A DNA stretch of 64,000 nucleotides from Candidatus Fimimorpha excrementavium (lineage in GTDB: Bacteria; Bacillota; Clostridia; Lachnospirales; Lachnospiraceae): NCBI GenBank assembly GCA_018710785.1, contig DVJD01000080.1:38540-102539 (forward strand). Direction: 5' to 3'. The position numbers and the translations under genes are program-made. The notes under the pieces are model-generated. The model did not search any database. It was given only the letters and a program-made list of their open reading frames with translations, and was not told the DNA's origin. This document shows, one piece after another, positions 61,956 to 64,000 of this stretch (the stretch's first letter is position 1; each line of letters opens with the position of its first letter).

Positions 61956-62550
61956 ATGAAAATGCAGAAATTAAAGATGATCATCGATGTCCTGCTGACC
62001 ATAGCGCTTTTGCTTCTCATGCCCTATGGGATGGTGGGAGAGGCAGCACACGAATGGATCGGTGCAGCCATGTTTGTGCTGTTTGTCATTCATCCTTTTC
62101 AGTATCCTCGGCTCCATGGTAAACGGAATCGCCATCTCCCGGCATGTATTTGCATTCATAAGGATTCGGGGAATCAGCGCCCCAGCGAGAACGGTTCACA
62201 TGATTTGCGCTTACTGGGGCTTTGTCCTGATGTCCCTTCATCTGGGACTTCACTGGCGTGTCATACTCGGCGCAGCCGGAAAAATGCTTCCAAAGCCAGA
62301 GATGGACAGGAAGAAAAACACGAGGACATGGACCGCCAGGCTTTTGGGCGCTGCCATCGCTGTATATGGACTCTATGCATTTATAGAGAGAGACTTACTG
62401 AGCTATATGCTGATGCGGGTGCATTTTGTGTTTTTTGATTATTCGGAGCCGGTGCTTCTTTTTATTCTCGATTATACTGCAGCCATGGGAATGTTCATTT
62501 TTCTCGGCCATTATCTTGGAAAAGGTATCCAAAAGATTGGAAGAAAATGA
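61956..62550 (+). pseudogene. DUF4405-type membrane protein broken by a deletion/frameshift
   Basis: The first part in one frame reads IIDVLLTIALLLLMPYGMVGEAAHEWIGAAMFVLFVIH; from about 62096 the coding passes to another frame with FSILGSMVNGIAISRHVFAF and HMICAYWGFVLMSLHLGLHW. Intact relatives have about 35-40 residues between these (second helix end and third helix start), so roughly 110 bases are missing and the frame is shifted. Family members are small four-helix proteins with conserved His, thought to hold heme. Confidence 0.75.
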
Positions 62551-62674
62551 CGCGGAACACATTTTCCGTAGGCTTATGCCGGATGACAAATGGGAAATTC
62601 CGTACCCCCCGCAGTTTCAGATAGATGAAACAAGATAATAAATACAAAAAATTCGGAAAGGAAACGTGATTATA

Positions 62675-63415
62675 ATGAAAGCGAAAAAAGTATTCTCCAT
62701 GATCCTTGCTGGCGCAGCAGCAGTAAGCCTTCTGGCGGGATGCGGTTCCAGCGCGACAGAAAGTCAGGGCAGCACCACAGCACAGGCTACTCAGACAGAA
62801 GCACAGACCACGTCTGCCGCGGAAACGACACAGGCAGAGACAGAAGAAGCTTCCGCCGGAGAGACCACACAGGCAGAGACACAGGCAGCCACGGACGAGA
62901 CAGCGGATGCTGCTTCGGATACTTCAGAATCCGGAAATGTACTGGTGGTATATTATTCCGCAACGGGAAATACGGAGGAAGTGGCCAATGCCATCGCCAA
63001 TGCCACCGGCGGAGACCTTTTTGAATTGGAACCGGCTCAGCCATACACCAGCGACGATCTGGACTGGACGGATGAAAACAGCCGTGTATCTCAGGAACAT
63101 GCGGATGAAAGTTTGAGAGATGTGGAACTGGTGTCCGCCACTGTAGATAACTGGGATTCCTATGATACCGTTTTCATCGGATATCCGATCTGGTGGGGCA
63201 TCGCGGCATGGCCGGTGGATACATTCGTTGAAGCCAACGACTTCACCGGAAAAACGGTGATTCCGTTCTGTACCTCTTCTTCCTCAGGTCTGGGCGAAAG
63301 CGGCAGTCTTCTGGCGGACCTGGCAGGAACCGGAGAGTGGCAGGAAGGCATGCGGTTCCGGTCAGGAGTGAGCGAAGCGGATGTTCAGGACTGGGTGAAT
63401 GAGCTGGGGCTGTAA
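62675..63415 (+). CDS. Lipoprotein with flavodoxin domain
   Basis: 246 residues. Lipobox LLAGC near residue 20, then a 65-residue Thr/Glu/Ala/Gln-rich linker, then a flavodoxin (flavodoxin_4) domain: phosphate loop YYSATGNTEEVA, FIGYPIWWGIAAWPVD and PFCTSSSSGLGESG. FMN would thus be placed outside the membrane. ATG 62675 is preferred; GTG 62666 is possible. Adjacent to the broken membrane protein and the reductases. Confidence 0.9.
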   Translation: MKAKKVFSMILAGAAAVSLLAGCGSSATESQGSTTAQATQTEAQTTSAAETTQAETEEASAGETTQAETQAATDETADAASDTSESGNVLVVYYSATGNTEEVANAIANATGGDLFELEPAQPYTSDDLDWTDENSRVSQEHADESLRDVELVSATVDNWDSYDTVFIGYPIWWGIAAWPVDTFVEANDFTGKTVIPFCTSSSSGLGESGSLLADLAGTGEWQEGMRFRSGVSEADVQDWVNELGL

Positions 63416-63431
63416 GCTTGGAAACGAACGG

Positions 63432-64000
63432 TTAGAGATGCGGGGATACTGCTATTCCATCCCCCAACTTCCACTGTGATGTTTCTTTTTGAAGTTTTAC
63501 CATGCGCCGGTAAAGCCCTCCTTGTTCCATCAGTTCTTCCGGGGTTCCCTGCTGGGCTATACAGCCATTTTCCAGCACGACGATATGGTCTGCCCCGGCG
63601 ACGGTACGCATTCTATGGGCGATGACCAGTACCGTTTTGCCTTGAAGCAGGCGGGAAAGAGCTTCCTGAACAGCGCTCTCATTCTCCACATCCAGGCTGG
63701 CAGTGGCCTCATCCAGGAGAATGACCGGCGCATTCTTTAAAAGAGCGCGGGCGATGGAGATTCTTTGCCGTTCACCGCCGGAGAGGGTGGAGCCATTTTC
63801 GCCGATCATAGTCTGATAACCTTGCGGGAGCTTTTGTATAAATTCATCACACCGGGCTGCTTTAGCAGCAGCAATGACTTCCTCATCTGTAGCACCCCGG
63901 CGTCCCAGACGGATATTTTCCATTACCGTATCCCGAAACAGCACCACATCCTGGAAAACCATGGAATAGTATGTTAACAGTGTCTCAGGATCTACACCGG
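63432..64000 (-). CDS. ABC transporter ATPase domain, incomplete at window edge
   Basis: C-terminal 189 residues of an exporter ATPase, continuing past 64000 (the frame is open to the edge). Q-loop YYSMVFQDVVLF, signature LSGGERQR, Walker B VILLDEATASLD and H-loop AHRMRT are intact. Probably a fused half-transporter, like that at the left end of the window, but with a canonical signature. Confidence 0.92.
   Translation of the reverse strand, partial: GVDPETLLTYYSMVFQDVVLFRDTVMENIRLGRRGATDEEVIAAAKAARCDEFIQKLPQGYQTMIGENGSTLSGGERQRISIARALLKNAPVILLDEATASLDVENESAVQEALSRLLQGKTVLVIAHRMRTVAGADHIVVLENGCIAQQGTPEELMEQGGLYRRMVKLQKETSQWKLGDGIAVSPHL

Overview
The window is a gene-dense stretch of ordinary chromosome from a spore-forming, low-to-mid GC Gram-positive anaerobe, most likely a gut Lachnospiraceae (Clostridia). 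Evidence: germination protease gpr and spoIIP side by side, a sigma-E-like promoter, Gram-positive style comEA/comEC, clostridial AGGAGG ribosome sites, sigma-A promoters with 16-18 bp spacing, split short chromate transporters, and lipoproteins with short signal peptides. I see no rRNA, tRNA, CRISPR, prophage or insertion sequence.

Layout. 1-5.5 kb: one half of an ABC exporter, then a GH2 beta-galactosidase. 5.5-12.2 kb: an arginine block with argG divergent from an HD-domain gene followed by argC-argJ-argB-argD. The shared control region holds two well-formed promoters and palindromes built from TGCAT/TGAAT half sites (ARG-box-like). 12.3-19.1 kb: a small membrane transporter, then comEA, a two-component system, a GerMN lipoprotein and comEC in one run. 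19.1-26 kb: a manganese (yybP-ykoY) riboswitch ahead of mntP, then holA, rpsT, gpr, spoIIP and two CobW-type GTPases. 26-36.7 kb: a helical hypothetical protein, dinB, pyrI-pyrB-metY, an AraC/PocR regulator, a NahK-like sugar kinase, citrate synthase, a D-lactate dehydrogenase-like gene and sfsA. 36.9-39.9 kb: a cpsB-cpsC-cpsD tyrosine-phosphorylation module with a secreted Ig-like protein but no glycosyltransferases. 40-55.3 kb: MFS transporter, xpt, dtd, an FKBP/trigger-factor-like lipoprotein behind a 14-bp repeat array, NdpA-like protein, dnaE, pfkA, ktrA, an RNA methyltransferase, an SH3-3D wall protein, mnmA and queA. 55.5-64 kb is the most accessory part: an IbrA/IbrB-like pair ending in a nested hairpin, a LysR regulator divergent from a split chromate transporter, an unknown gene, and a redox cluster (two aldo/keto reductases, a DUF4405-type membrane protein and a lipoprotein flavodoxin). 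One reductase and the membrane protein are broken by deletions. The window ends inside another ABC transporter.

How the genes fit together: citrate synthase can feed glutamate and hence the arginine genes. Carbamoyl phosphate use is represented by pyrB/pyrI, but argF, argH and carAB are not in the window. comEA and comEC form a DNA-uptake core with signalling genes between them. The strongest candidates for poorly described biology are the IbrAB-like pair with its nested hairpin, the CobW pair (one with a His-rich arm, one with degenerate GTPase motifs fused to a permease-associated domain), the repeat array at 42.44-42.51 kb, and the partly decayed extracytoplasmic flavodoxin cluster.
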